Positions 1 to 9,222 of a DNA stretch of 64,000 nt are shown piece after piece. Numbering within the stretch: position 1 is the stretch's first letter; each line of letters starts with the position of its first letter. Made by a program: the position numbers and the translations under genes. Source of the DNA: Rhodotorula mucilaginosa (lineage: Eukaryota > Basidiomycota > Microbotryomycetes > Sporidiobolales > Sporidiobolaceae); NCBI GenBank assembly GCA_034406715.1, contig CP137871.1:868001-932000 (forward strand), given 5' to 3'. A model generated the notes under the pieces. That model was not told the origin of the DNA. It searched no databases and saw only the letters and a program-made list of their open reading frames with translations.

Positions 1-1050
1 CTTCTGTACAACAGACCGACTCTTCTGGATTCGACTCGTCGATCGTCGTTTCTGCTCATCGTCGCGACCCTCTTGCTCGACCTCGTCCTGCTCGGCGGCG
101 TCGTCGCTCACGATCCCATGTCAATCGCATACCTGGCAGGGTACGGCAGCATTTTGACGCTGCTTGCCTGGACTGCGGCATGGTGGGGGCGAGGAATGCG
201 ATGGGCGTGGTGGATCGCCGAGCACGGCTTGGAATGGAAGAACGGCGCACGATGGTGCGTTCGCATGATCCGGCGTGCGAGGACAGGACGGGATGTGATC
301 ATCCTGGTCAAGGGAGACGAGGTGAGGCTCGGTCTCCACCGCGGTCGTCGGAGCCGCCAGAGACCGATGATGCCAGCCGAAAACCCGACGCTGACCCTGG
401 GACTGGCCGCCGTGGACAGATCAACAAGCTCTTCCGGCGCATGTCATACGTCGAGGAAAATGAGGCGACTTCGCACATCACGCTCGTCCATTTCTACGGC
501 GACCACGCGATGTCGCCAGCGGGGCTGCCGTCCGACATGGACAAGCCAGTTGTCGGTGGCGAGCAGACGGAGCTACCCGTCTTGCTGGACGAGGAACGCA
601 TTCAGCACACCGACATAAGTGCTGCGGGCCCTCCGGCCGAAGTCGATGCGATTCCGAGCGAGTTGGAAGCGAATGCGATGAGTGAGCCCGTTCAGGTATT
701 TACCTGGTCGTCTTTTCCGTTGTCTTACTTGTTTGAACCCCTTTTGCAGTCCTGGACGAGGCGTTCCCTTCCATCACTGTGGTATGTGTACAGCCCTCCG
801 AAGGCTTCCGACTGTTTCCCGTTCTGCGACGATGGTCGTTGAGGGAAGCTGACTTTCTCTCCCTCCGACTTGCTACCAGGACCTGGTGCTCGTCCGTGCG
901 CCTTTTACGCCTGCCTGTGTACATGCTCTAGGCCATCAGCTTGGGATCAAAACTGGGCGCATGATGATGGGCGCACCGTCGGACGGCAGTCAGGGCGAGC
1001 GGGAATTTGGCGTGCGGGATCTCGCTGGCGTCCGGATCATCTCGGAGTAA
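1..1050 (+). CDS. Membrane transporter, APC amino-acid-permease-like, 3' part only
   Basis: The gene enters from the left edge, so its start and most membrane segments are missing. Exons fit as 1..321, 420..681, 750..781 and 880..1050, all in phase, ending in TAA. The first exon encodes two hydrophobic segments (about residues 16-35 and 43-60 of the visible part) and then a basic amphipathic stretch ending near VIILVKGDE. The soluble tail carries FRRMSYVEENEA, LVHFYG, PSELEANAMILDEAFPSI and a C-terminal GVRIISE. From memory this long cytosolic tail after the last helices is typical of fungal APC-superfamily amino acid permeases; that assignment is inference because the transporter core lies outside the window. 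The exon 2/exon 3 joint is well supported because it restores the run NAMILDEAFPSI across the intron. Confidence 0.72.
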
Positions 1051-1410
1051 GGACAGCGGCACCCGGCCTGACATTGTTACAGTATTGCCTTTCACTGTGT
1101 GGCCTTCACTGGAGTAAAACGAGCGAGAATGAATGCGAGCCCATCGACTTTTCACGCTCGAGTTTCAAGTTGCCCCTGTTTCTCTTGCGAGCGATCAGTC
1201 CAGTGACGCTCCGTGTGCGAACACGTTCGACACCCGGCGCGTACGCGAGCAAGGTCCTAGCTGCTGGTAATACGGGCTCGTACAGCTCCGCTCGATCACG
1301 GCCCCCGACACGAGTCCAAGAGCTGCCCGCCTGCACGCGCCTCGCCTCGCCTCCTCGCAAGAGTCGAGTCGAGCCGCTCGAGCGCCTGCACGGCAAGCTC
1401 GCCGTAGGCC
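1051..1410. other. Intergenic, transporter 3' end to RhoGAP gene
   Basis: About 360 bases between two genes on the same strand. It must hold the terminator of the upstream gene and the promoter of the RhoGAP gene. No TATA box, repeat or coding exon could be supported. Confidence 0.5.
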
Positions 1411-3365
1411 ATGACCGATGCAGAGGGACCGCCACCGACCAAGGCGTCGCTCGTGCGCTGGCGGAACGCGTTCGCGCGGGTGTGGTCCGGCCACGCACGA
1501 GCAAACAAACAACCGGGATCAGGCGCATCATCTGCTGCTGCCCTCGCCGCTTCCGCCGGACCGTCGACCGCCAGGACCGCGCCCTTCTATTCGCCTCCCG
1601 GTCGAGGACTCGAACCAGGGCAGGACGGGCGCGGGAGGGTGTTTGGAGTCCGCCTTGAGGAGAGCTTGCAGTACGCCTCGGTCGCCATCTCGATGGTCGC
1701 CCCGGATGGCAAGCAATACGTCTACGGCTACGTTCCCATCGTCGTCGCAAAGTGTGGCATGATGCTCAAGGAGACCGGTACGCTGAACTCGTACTCCTCG
1801 TCCCAACTCGTCGTGTTGCTGATCACCCCGCCGCCGACCGCAGCGACGCAGACCGAAGGAATCTTTCGCGTGTCTGGCTCCAACAAGCGCATCAACCAGC
1901 TGCAAGCAGTGTTTGACCAGCCGCCGCGGTACGGCAAGGACTTTGACTGGACCGGCTACAGCGTCCACGATGCGGCGAGTGTCTTGCGGCGGTATCTCAA
2001 CTCGCTCCCTGTACGTCCTTTGTCTCGCCGGGACAACTCTCGCGCAAGAGACTCACACTTGTACTTGATCGCATCTCCTTCAGGATCCCGTCATCCCAGC
2101 CAACCTATACCTCGACTTTACCGCCGTCCTGCGTGAGACCGATCCTCCTCTCCTCCCGCGAGCCGTACAACTGAACCTCGTTCCTCGCGCGCAAACAGAG
2201 AAACCGCAACCCATCTCGGCGTCTATCGCCGCCTATCGCCACCTGATCTCTCTGCTCCCTCCCGCCTCGCGATACCTCCTCCTGTACCTTCTCGACTTCC
2301 TGTCCGTCTTTGCTCGTTGCTCCGACAAGAACCTCATGACGGCCTCGAACCTCGCCGTCGTCTTCCAACCCGGCCTCGTCTCTCCTCGAAGCGGCGGCAA
2401 CAACGCCCTGCTCGGCTTCCCCGGCTTTGTCGACGGGCGACTCCCGCCCGGCGGAAGTTCCGCCGCCGTTTCGGCTGCCGCGCGACCGAGTGGCGCGCAG
2501 GAGCAAGCCGGCGAGCATGGCCGGGGCAAGGAGGTCCTCGAGTTCCTCATCGAGCAGCAAGCGCACTTCATGCTCGGCCTCGAGCCGCCCGTTGACGAAG
2601 AACGGCAGAAACGCAAGGGCGTCGAGATCTCGCCTCTGTCGCCGGCTGCCCAGGCCGAACTGGACCGGCAAGAACGAGCGAGGATTCAGCGTGACTTGCT
2701 CACGGGAGCGGGTGCGACGGGACTGGTGGGCGGTGCGGCGTCCGCGGTGGCGGCGGCGGGCAACCTGCAACGGCGCGGGAGCGAGAAGAGCGTCGAGCGG
2801 AGAAAGCTGCGCAAGAATGTCGACGCCAAGGACGGCGGGGCGCAAGTCAAGCGCAGCAAGACGTGGGGCAGTACGGCGAGGCGGAAGCGTGCAGAAGGCA
2901 GGGACGGTTCCCGTTGAGTCTCCTGTTCGCAGCTCGATTTTTTTTTTCGGACGTGAACTCTGGTCACTGACGCCTTTTGGCTGGTTCTCCTCCTTCTCAG
3001 CCTCGCCAAGTGTGACGCCCATGTCGGCTTCGCCTGCATTACACTCTCAGAGTGCCTTTGACGGCAGTTCGACGTCCGCGCCGACTGGCCCTTCCGTTTC
3101 GGTCAACGCACCCGCCTCGAGCGCGTCTTCCGGCTCGCCGCAGCTTGGGTACCGCCCGTCGGTCAAGAAGGCGCGGAGATCGACCGGGTCCATGACGCCC
3201 GAGCCGGTCATGGCGACGAACCGGGATGCATCACCGCAACCGGCGGGGGCGCAAAGGTCATCCCGACCTGGAACGGGTCAGTCGACGACGCCGACGCCCT
3301 CTTTGATGCCTGACGCAGTGCGGCTCGTTCCGTCCAACACGACCGCCTCGACTTCTACCAGCTCT

Positions 3366-3407
<42 letters not shown>

Positions 3408-3659
3408 CCGCCACCCCACGCTGCCGCAAGGGCACCTCTGCTCCCCGGTCCGACATACTCGCAAGCGGTCCTCGCCGCAAAGCAGGCACACTCTCCCTCT
3501 CCTCCTCCTCGACCTTCTTCTTCTTCCTCCGAAACAGCGTCGTCGTCGCCTCATCATCAACAACGGACACTCGGAATCGGTCTCGGGTTTGGCAAGTCGC
3601 GGCGAAAGAGCGCCGAGAGGGGGGTCAGCCCGTCGCCGCCTGGGTCTGCTTCGAAGTGA
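1411..3659 (+). CDS. RhoGAP domain protein (Rho GTPase-activating protein)
   Basis: Exons 1411..1777, 1844..2010, 2084..2132, 2199..2870 and 3001..3659 give 637 residues. The RhoGAP domain lies at about residues 85-300: FGVRLEESL at its start, the arginine-finger motif EGIFRVSGSNKRI, then the conserved VLRRYLNSLPDPVIP, and SDKNLMTASNLAVVFQPGL near its end. It should stimulate GTP hydrolysis on a Rho/Cdc42-family GTPase and so act in polarity, septation or wall signalling. The C-terminal half is low-complexity Ser/Pro/Ala with a run of 14 alanines (GCA repeat at 3366-3407) and a basic patch ending FGKSRRKSAERG. Introns 1 and 3 are each 66 nt, a multiple of three, and without an in-frame stop, so unspliced copies stay open but interrupt the catalytic domain. 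The start at 1411 is the first in-frame ATG of the exon; an upstream exon is possible. Confidence 0.9.
3366..3407 (+). repeat. GCA/CAG trinucleotide run (14 units) coding poly-alanine
   Basis: Fourteen consecutive GCA units lie inside the last exon of the RhoGAP gene and are read as alanine. Pure trinucleotide runs of this length are prone to slippage, so length variation between strains is likely; no other strain is visible here. Confidence 0.95.
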
Positions 3660-4165
3660 TAACATACAGCGCTGTGTTTCTCTCTCTCTTTCTCTTTTCT
3701 TTCGCATCCGCGCGTGCGCGGACACACGCCCCCAAGCCTTCCACCGACAGACACTCCCCCCGCCTCGACCCTTATAGAAGTTTTCGTGACTTGTTCCGCC
3801 GCCGCCGCTTCCGTAATGATTCCCCCGTGTGGCCATTCATCCCGGCTGACCCTTTGTTTGTGTAGATATACCCGTAGTTCTGACCGGGCTCCCTGTTCAT
3901 GGGGCAACGCGATAATATAGAACCGCCGTGCACGTGGAGAGTGCCGCTTGTGAGGGACGCGAGAGGGCTGGCGGTGGACAAAGAGCACGATGCAGATACG
4001 GGCTACTCTGGGAGTGTTGTCGAGTGAGGGAAGCGAGACGCGAGGAGCGAGGACAGGGAAAAGCGGAAGCGAGAGCTCGAACGCGCGGTTCGCCGCAAGC
4101 TCGCCTCGGTCCTCGCTCCGCTCTTGGTTTCCCCTCGTCGGACTCTCCCCCCAGTTCCTGCCACC
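3660..4165. other. Intergenic, RhoGAP to RPL33 promoter region
   Basis: About 500 bases. A pyrimidine tract at about 3677-3705 fits a 3' UTR. The last 150 bases before the eL33 start are C/T-rich (for example around 4128-4160), as common in fungal ribosomal protein promoters. No coding exon was found. Confidence 0.5.
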
Positions 4166-5158
4166 ATGTCGTCGACTCGTACGTGCACCTAGCTCGCTTC
4201 CCCGCCCCCCGCCGAGCTGACCAGCCTTTGCCCCGTCCCGCGCCGCCTTGTCTGTGCTCTGCTCTGCCCTCGTCCTCGTCCTCGCCGCCGTCCTCGCCCC
4301 GCCCCGTCGCCGCCCTCAACCGCCCCGGCCGACGCCCTGCCGAACCTATGCCTCAGGTCTGTACGCCAAGGGCCGTGTCACGGGCCAGCAGCGCGGCAAG
4401 CGCAACGTCCGCACCAACACCAACCTCGTCCAGATCGAGGGCGTCGCCGATGCCAAGGAGGCTCAGTTCTACCTCGGCAAGGTTAGCCTTTACTCCCGCC
4501 ATCCGATTTCTCGTACATGTCGGACTATGGGGACTGCATTCGAGGTGGAGCGAGGCAGGCGGGCGGGAGTGTGACACCACCCGCCGTCGAGCACGCACAA
4601 CAGACCGTCTACATGGAGGCGCGAGGGTTCAGGGACGCGGCTCGAGGCTTTTCGTCAGGCAAGGGGGCGTACCGGGTCAGGCGGGACCTCGAGCGCGCGC
4701 CGAGGGAGGAGGAGGAGGAGGACACGCGGGCAGGGAGGACGGCATGCGGAAACGAGACGACACGAGAAGAGGAGGACGCTGACTCGGGTTGCTGTGCCAC
4801 TTGCAGCGCATCGCCTACGTCTACACGGCGCAGAAGGAGGTCGGCGGCTCCAAGGTCCGCGTCATCTGGGGCAAGGTCACCCGCCCGCACGGCAAGTCGG
4901 GTATGGTCCGCGCCCAGTTCCGCCGCAACCTCCCGCCCAAGGCCTTCGGCCAGTCCGTCCGCATCGTGAGTCGGGTTGCCGCGCCTCGGCCCGCCCGCCC
5001 AGACCCGCGGACGACCCGCTGACCTGTCCTCCCTCGTTGCGTTTTTGGCGTGCGCTCGCAGATGCTGTACCCGTCCAACAGTCAGTTCTCGCCTCGCTCA
5101 CCCTCCTGTTTTTCCTTGACGTGTAACTGACCCCATTCGCGCCCGCTCGACAGTCTAA
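4166..5158 (+). CDS. RPL33: 60S ribosomal protein eL33 (L33/L35Ae)
   Basis: Five exons (4166..4178, 4357..4481, 4807..4965, 5062..5080, 5154..5158) give 106 residues, matching the usual 105-110. Diagnostic runs are [61 protein letters not shown] and the C-terminal RIMLYPSNI. The protein is a structural component of the large ribosomal subunit. Introns of 178 and 325 nt are much longer than the 60-100 nt typical of this window; long introns are common in fungal ribosomal protein genes. The last exon contributes only five coding bases: two complete the final isoleucine codon and three are the stop TAA. The start is fixed by the short exon MSST followed by a GTACGT donor. Confidence 0.95.
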
Positions 5159-5643
5159 GCGATGGAACGACGACGAGGCTGAATGTGGTTGGGAATCTCC
5201 GGTTGTGGGCGCCTGTTGTGTGATAGAGTGGGACCGGCAATTCGGCCACGGCTGCATTGTGGAATCTTTACTCTCCCGCCTACTACCTCCCTCTCTCTCT
5301 CTCTTTCTCCTTCTCCCCCCTGACACCGACGACGACTTTCCCTCGGCCTCTTTTCTCTCACCGACGGTTGAGCGGGCGGAAAGCGCTATTCAGTCCTATA
5401 GCTCTCTCTCCTCCTGAATTTGCAATCCGGGCGGCCGAGGGTCGAGGATGAACATACCGCGAGCGATGCCGTGGTCAACGCGCGACTTGCGTCCGAAGAA
5501 GATGCTCGCTCTCTCGCTGCTTTCCAGAGGAGGCACCGGAGAGGCTCAAAAGAGTGTCACAAAAACGGGCCATCCTTACAACCTCATGTCCAAACATTAG
5601 CTCTAAGTCTCGTTGAGAACCTCTTCTCGGTCCGAGTCGCGTT
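5159..5643. other. Convergent 3' regions of RPL33 and GLY1
   Basis: About 485 bases between convergent genes. It contains a CT-rich tract at about 5286-5322 within the probable RPL33 3' UTR. No coding exon was recognised. Confidence 0.5.
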
Positions 5644-7389
5644 CTATTCCTTGCTGTAAGCCGGCAACCGTTTCGGCGGTCCTTCGACGCGACCTTGCCA
5701 TTGACCGAGGGCGTACATCCTGCTCCTGCGTCGAATCTCCTCGGCGCGCTCGTCGCCCGTCTCGCTCCGCCACTTCTCGGCGCCCTCGCGATTCTCGTCG
5801 CGCAACTCGCGCACGAGGTCGATCAAGTCCTCGACCGCCTGCGGGTCCACCTGGTGATGGACGACCAACCTCCCCCTCGGTTCCCACATCGTGATCCCCT
5901 TCCGCTCGCGCGCCGCCACCTTGAGTTGCCGCATCGTGATCCCGATCGGGGCCGGGTCGATCCAGACCATCTGCGTCTCGGTCGGGAGGTCGAGCGCGAC
6001 GCCGGCGTCGACGAGGCCTTCTGAGAGGCGGCGTGCGAGGGCGTGCGTGCGCGGTAGTTGGGGGAAGATGGTCTGGAGCGAGATGGTGGCTGCAAGGGCG
6101 AGCGAGCCAGACTGGCGGACGCCGCCGCCGAAGGCTTTGCGGTGCCAGGTGGCGCGTTTCTGCAAAGCGGCGGGGCAAAAGATGCACGTGTCAAAATAAC
6201 GGTCTCAGGGAAATGTTGAGGTTTGCGTGAGCTTACGATAAAGTCTGCTGGACCGGCCAAGATGCTGCACGGGGAGGAAGAAAGAGTTCAGACTCGAGGG
6301 TCCGCGGTTCTCTTCCGAAGCGATCGCAAAACTCTCACCTTCCGAAAGGCGCGCCGAGGCCCTTACTCAAGCAGAGCGAGACCGAATGGAACGGAGCGCA
6401 GGCCTCCTGGAGAGACATGCCCGTCGCGGCGAGGACTTCCCACATGCGGGCGCCGTCGCAGTGCAGCTTGATGTCAAACTCGTCGAGCGCTCGTCGGAGG
6501 CGGACGAGCTCATCCTGTGGGTAGATCACTGCATCGTGGGGGAAAAAAAAAAGGAGAGTATCGTCAGCACGTGCAGGCTAGGCGGCGTGTGTGAGGTGGG
6601 GTAGGGGGGGGGGGGGTGCTAGCTCACTCCCGCTGAGGGTGTTTTCGACGCAGACGAGCTTGGTCGGTGCCGTGTGGATATCGTCCCCGAGCGTGCAGTT
6701 GTCGAGCACCTCTTCGACCGTCATGTGGTGACCATTCGCGGCAAAGACGGAGTTGACGCTCGCCATCGAGTGGGACGCGATCCCCCCTGCCTCGAGCATG
6801 TGCACGTGAGCGCGCGAATCGGTCACGACGCTGTAAGGGGGTTGCCAGAGATGAGTCCGGATCCCGAGTTGGTTCGTCTGCGGGAGTAATTCAACAAGTA
6901 GGTTAGCGTCTTGCTCCGGGGAAAGAAAGGGGTCCGATATGAAAGACTCGCCATGGTTCCGGAAGCGCAAAAGAGCGCCGCCTCCATCCCAGTCAACTCT
7001 GCAATCCATTCCTCGAGCGCGCGCGTGTCTTCGTCCTCGCCGTAGACGCTGTCCCCCATCGAAGCGAGCGCGAGGGCTTGACGCTGCTCCTCCGTCGGGA
7101 CGGTGATCGTGTCGGTGCGAAAGTCGCGCGAGATGGCGACGAGTTTGGCGGCGTTGCGGGCGGCGCGGTCCTCGGCAGAGAGGAGGAGGAGTGGCGGTGC
7201 GGAACCCCCTTTGGAGGAGGCGCCAGAAGAAGGAGGCGGCAGGGCAGCGGTCGTGGCAGGTGGGGCACGCGAGTGCAGCGACGACATGGAGCGAGCAGGA
7301 GGAGCAGCAGCGGCGACAGCGACGGGCATCCTGCAGCTGGCAGTTGTATGGTAGCAGGTCTGAACAGCACGGCGGAGAGCAACGCGCAT
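5644..7389 (-). CDS. GLY1: Low-specificity L-threonine aldolase
   Basis: Exons, in gene order: 7389..6952, 6877..6628, 6528..6339, 6264..6237, 6159..5644; 473 residues. The enzyme is PLP-dependent and cleaves threonine/allo-threonine to glycine and acetaldehyde. Family marks are FRTDTITVPTEEQ, GDSVYGEDEDT, EAALFCASGTM, HVHMLEAGGIA, KLVCVENTLSG, IKLHCDGARMWE, the PLP-lysine motif LSKGLGAPFGS and AFGGGVRQSG. The core starts only at about residue 88; the 85-residue extension is rich in Arg, Ala and Ser and could be a mitochondrial presequence, or translation may begin at a later Met such as MSSLHS. The first intron (6951..6878) begins GCGAGT after the ATG of GTM: a GC-AG intron, the only solution that joins GTM to TNQLGIRTHL in phase. 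Confidence 0.93.
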
Positions 7390-7842
7390 GGCTCTACATG
7401 GCTGCGAGCGAGCAAGCACCTCTCCGTCGGATTGCCGCAAGGTGAAGAGTGGAGGCGACTGCAGCACCGCGTGGACCGCTCTCGGCATTCGTCGCTTTGC
7501 TCCAAGCACTTAGTGAAGCAGCAGCAAGCTGAAATACAATTATCTCTGGCAGCGACAATAGAGCCGACCTGAAAACTCTCGTCCGAGGAGCTCAGGCGCA
7601 GATCGAAGGGGAGAGAGAGGATCCAGCAAGGCAGCTTTGCAGGCAGCATCACGCGTGTGCGAGGATTGAAGAGCTCAACAAAGAAGTCTACAAAGCCGTG
7701 CAGCACTCCATGATGCCAAAACAAAGGAACCTCGACCCCAAACAGGCCAAAGACAACCTCGCTGGGACCGCGTTTCGAGTTTTGGGGAGGGGGGGGGGAG
7801 AGACCGTCGAAAGAGGGGAAAATGTTACGCGGGGCGTAACAT
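7390..7842. other. Intergenic between GLY1 start and RPL31 stop
   Basis: About 450 bases holding the GLY1 promoter and the RPL31 3' UTR (both genes on the minus strand). An 11-base G run lies at about 7788-7798. No gene was recognised. Confidence 0.5.
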
Positions 7843-8623
7843 TTATTCGGCGTCGACAACCGAGGTTTGGAGACCCTGCAGGTGTCACGAGGAAGACGAG
7901 GCAGTCAGTCGCTGGAAGGGGGAGTGCAACTTTTTGAGGCGGCGGAAGCGGGTGGACGCACCTTGAACTCGGTGACGTTGACGACCGAGACCTGGGTGTA
8001 GAGCTTCTCGTCGGCGGGCGCGTCGTCGTTGTCGTTACGCCTGCGGTGGAGGCGGACGCGGATGCGGTGCGGGACCGACTTGATGCCGTTGCCCCAGATG
8101 GCCGAGTTGACGGACGGGTCGAGGAGGACCTTCTTGGTGCCCATCGTCTTCTGAGCAAAGGTGCGGACAGCCTTGACCGCCGAGGGAGCGCGCTGTAGGT
8201 AGCGAAGAGAAGCGGGCGGTGATGGTTGGGGAGGAGCGAACGAAAGAGACGCGCAGCATATGCGACGATGGGATTTCCCGAGGCGTCGAGAGATTTTCAC
8301 ACCGTGCCCAGCATCAGGAGTGCAGATGTGAAAATCAGTGCGCAACGGGGAGAGGGGGATCAAGGGGAAGGAGAGAGGGAGGGGAGGGGAGGGGAGGGGA
8401 GGGGAGGGGAGGGGAGGATCGTCGGAGCTCAGTAAAGATGCTCCGACCTCTCGCGTGGCTTTTCCTTGAAGGAGAGCCACCGCGGAAACGCTATAGAAAG
8501 CAGTGGACCTACGTGCTTGAAGCCCTTGCCGTGGACGGCGGTGTGGAGGCGGATGGTGTACTCGCGGGCGACAACGTCCGTCAGGGCGCTGCGGGTCTTG
8601 CGCTCAGTGTTGTTGCGGGCCAT
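7843..8623 (-). CDS. RPL31: 60S ribosomal protein eL31
   Basis: Three exons, 8623..8513, 8192..7962 and 7875..7843, encode 124 residues, as expected for eL31. Recognised runs are TRSALTDVVAREYTIRLH, HGKGFKHRAPSAVKAVRTF, MGTKKVLLDPSVNSAIW, GIKSVPHRIRVRLHRRRN and the terminal FKGLQTSVVDAE. It is a protein of the large ribosomal subunit near the exit tunnel. The first intron is 320 nt and carries a purine-rich GGGGA tandem repeat; the second is 86 nt. The gene is divergent from SPT5 with about 600 bases between the two start codons. Confidence 0.96.
8371..8417 (+). repeat. G-rich (GGGGA)n tandem repeat in RPL31 intron 1
   Basis: About eight copies of GGGGA follow one another on the plus strand, so the transcribed RPL31 intron carries the C-rich complement. 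The plus strand has many G-runs of four and could fold into a G-quadruplex. Confidence 0.9.
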
Positions 8624-9222
8624 TTCGACGCTATCGGGTGCGCAAGTATCGTTGTGTCAGTCAAGACTGGTCAGGCTTCAGAGACGATGCCGTGTTGTGC
8701 CGTCCAAAGTTGGGCTCGCCGAATCGAGAGTTCCGCCCGAGCTGGGAATCCGCCAGAGTTCGGTCCCCATGGCCCTCGACGCCTCGCGCACAGCCTGTAG
8801 CTGCTCATGCGTTGCGCCTTTAGAGTCCCCTGTGGCCCTCTGCGTGTCCCCTAACCAGCTCTGCGGTGCCCGTACGCCGGCGTGGGCGTGCAGCCGCGCG
8901 ACCTCCTCGCTCCCAGGAACGCGCAACCCCCCCTCGATCCGCGGACCCTCCTGGCGCGGTGGCGGTTGGACGCAATTGGCGTAGACAGTGAGAGTGAGAG
9001 GGAAGCAGTCTGGCTCACGTCTTGTAACGAAACGCGAGGGCGAGGGTGAGACGAAGCTGAGCAACCAGACGCGAGCCGAACCCGACGCGCCCATTTGTAT
9101 GTCCCGCAATTCGAGTATTTGTATTGGTTGTATTCATCTCATTACAACCAGTCAGTCTCTCCGCCTGCACCACCCGTCACTCGCAACTCTAGACACGACC
9201 GAGAGCGCAGGTGTAGACGGGG
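8624..9222. promoter_or_regulatory. Divergent promoter region, RPL31 / SPT5
   Basis: About 600 bases between divergent start codons of a ribosomal protein gene and SPT5. No specific site is claimed; TATA-like and homopolymer elements were not convincing. Confidence 0.5.

Noticed and set aside
3258-3836. Minus-strand frames with poly-Cys or poly-Leu
   Set aside because: They arise from reading the GCA repeat of the RhoGAP gene on the wrong strand.
4482-4806. snoRNA hosted in the long RPL33 intron
   Set aside because: No C box (TGATGA) with paired D box, nor an H/ACA-like layout, was visible.
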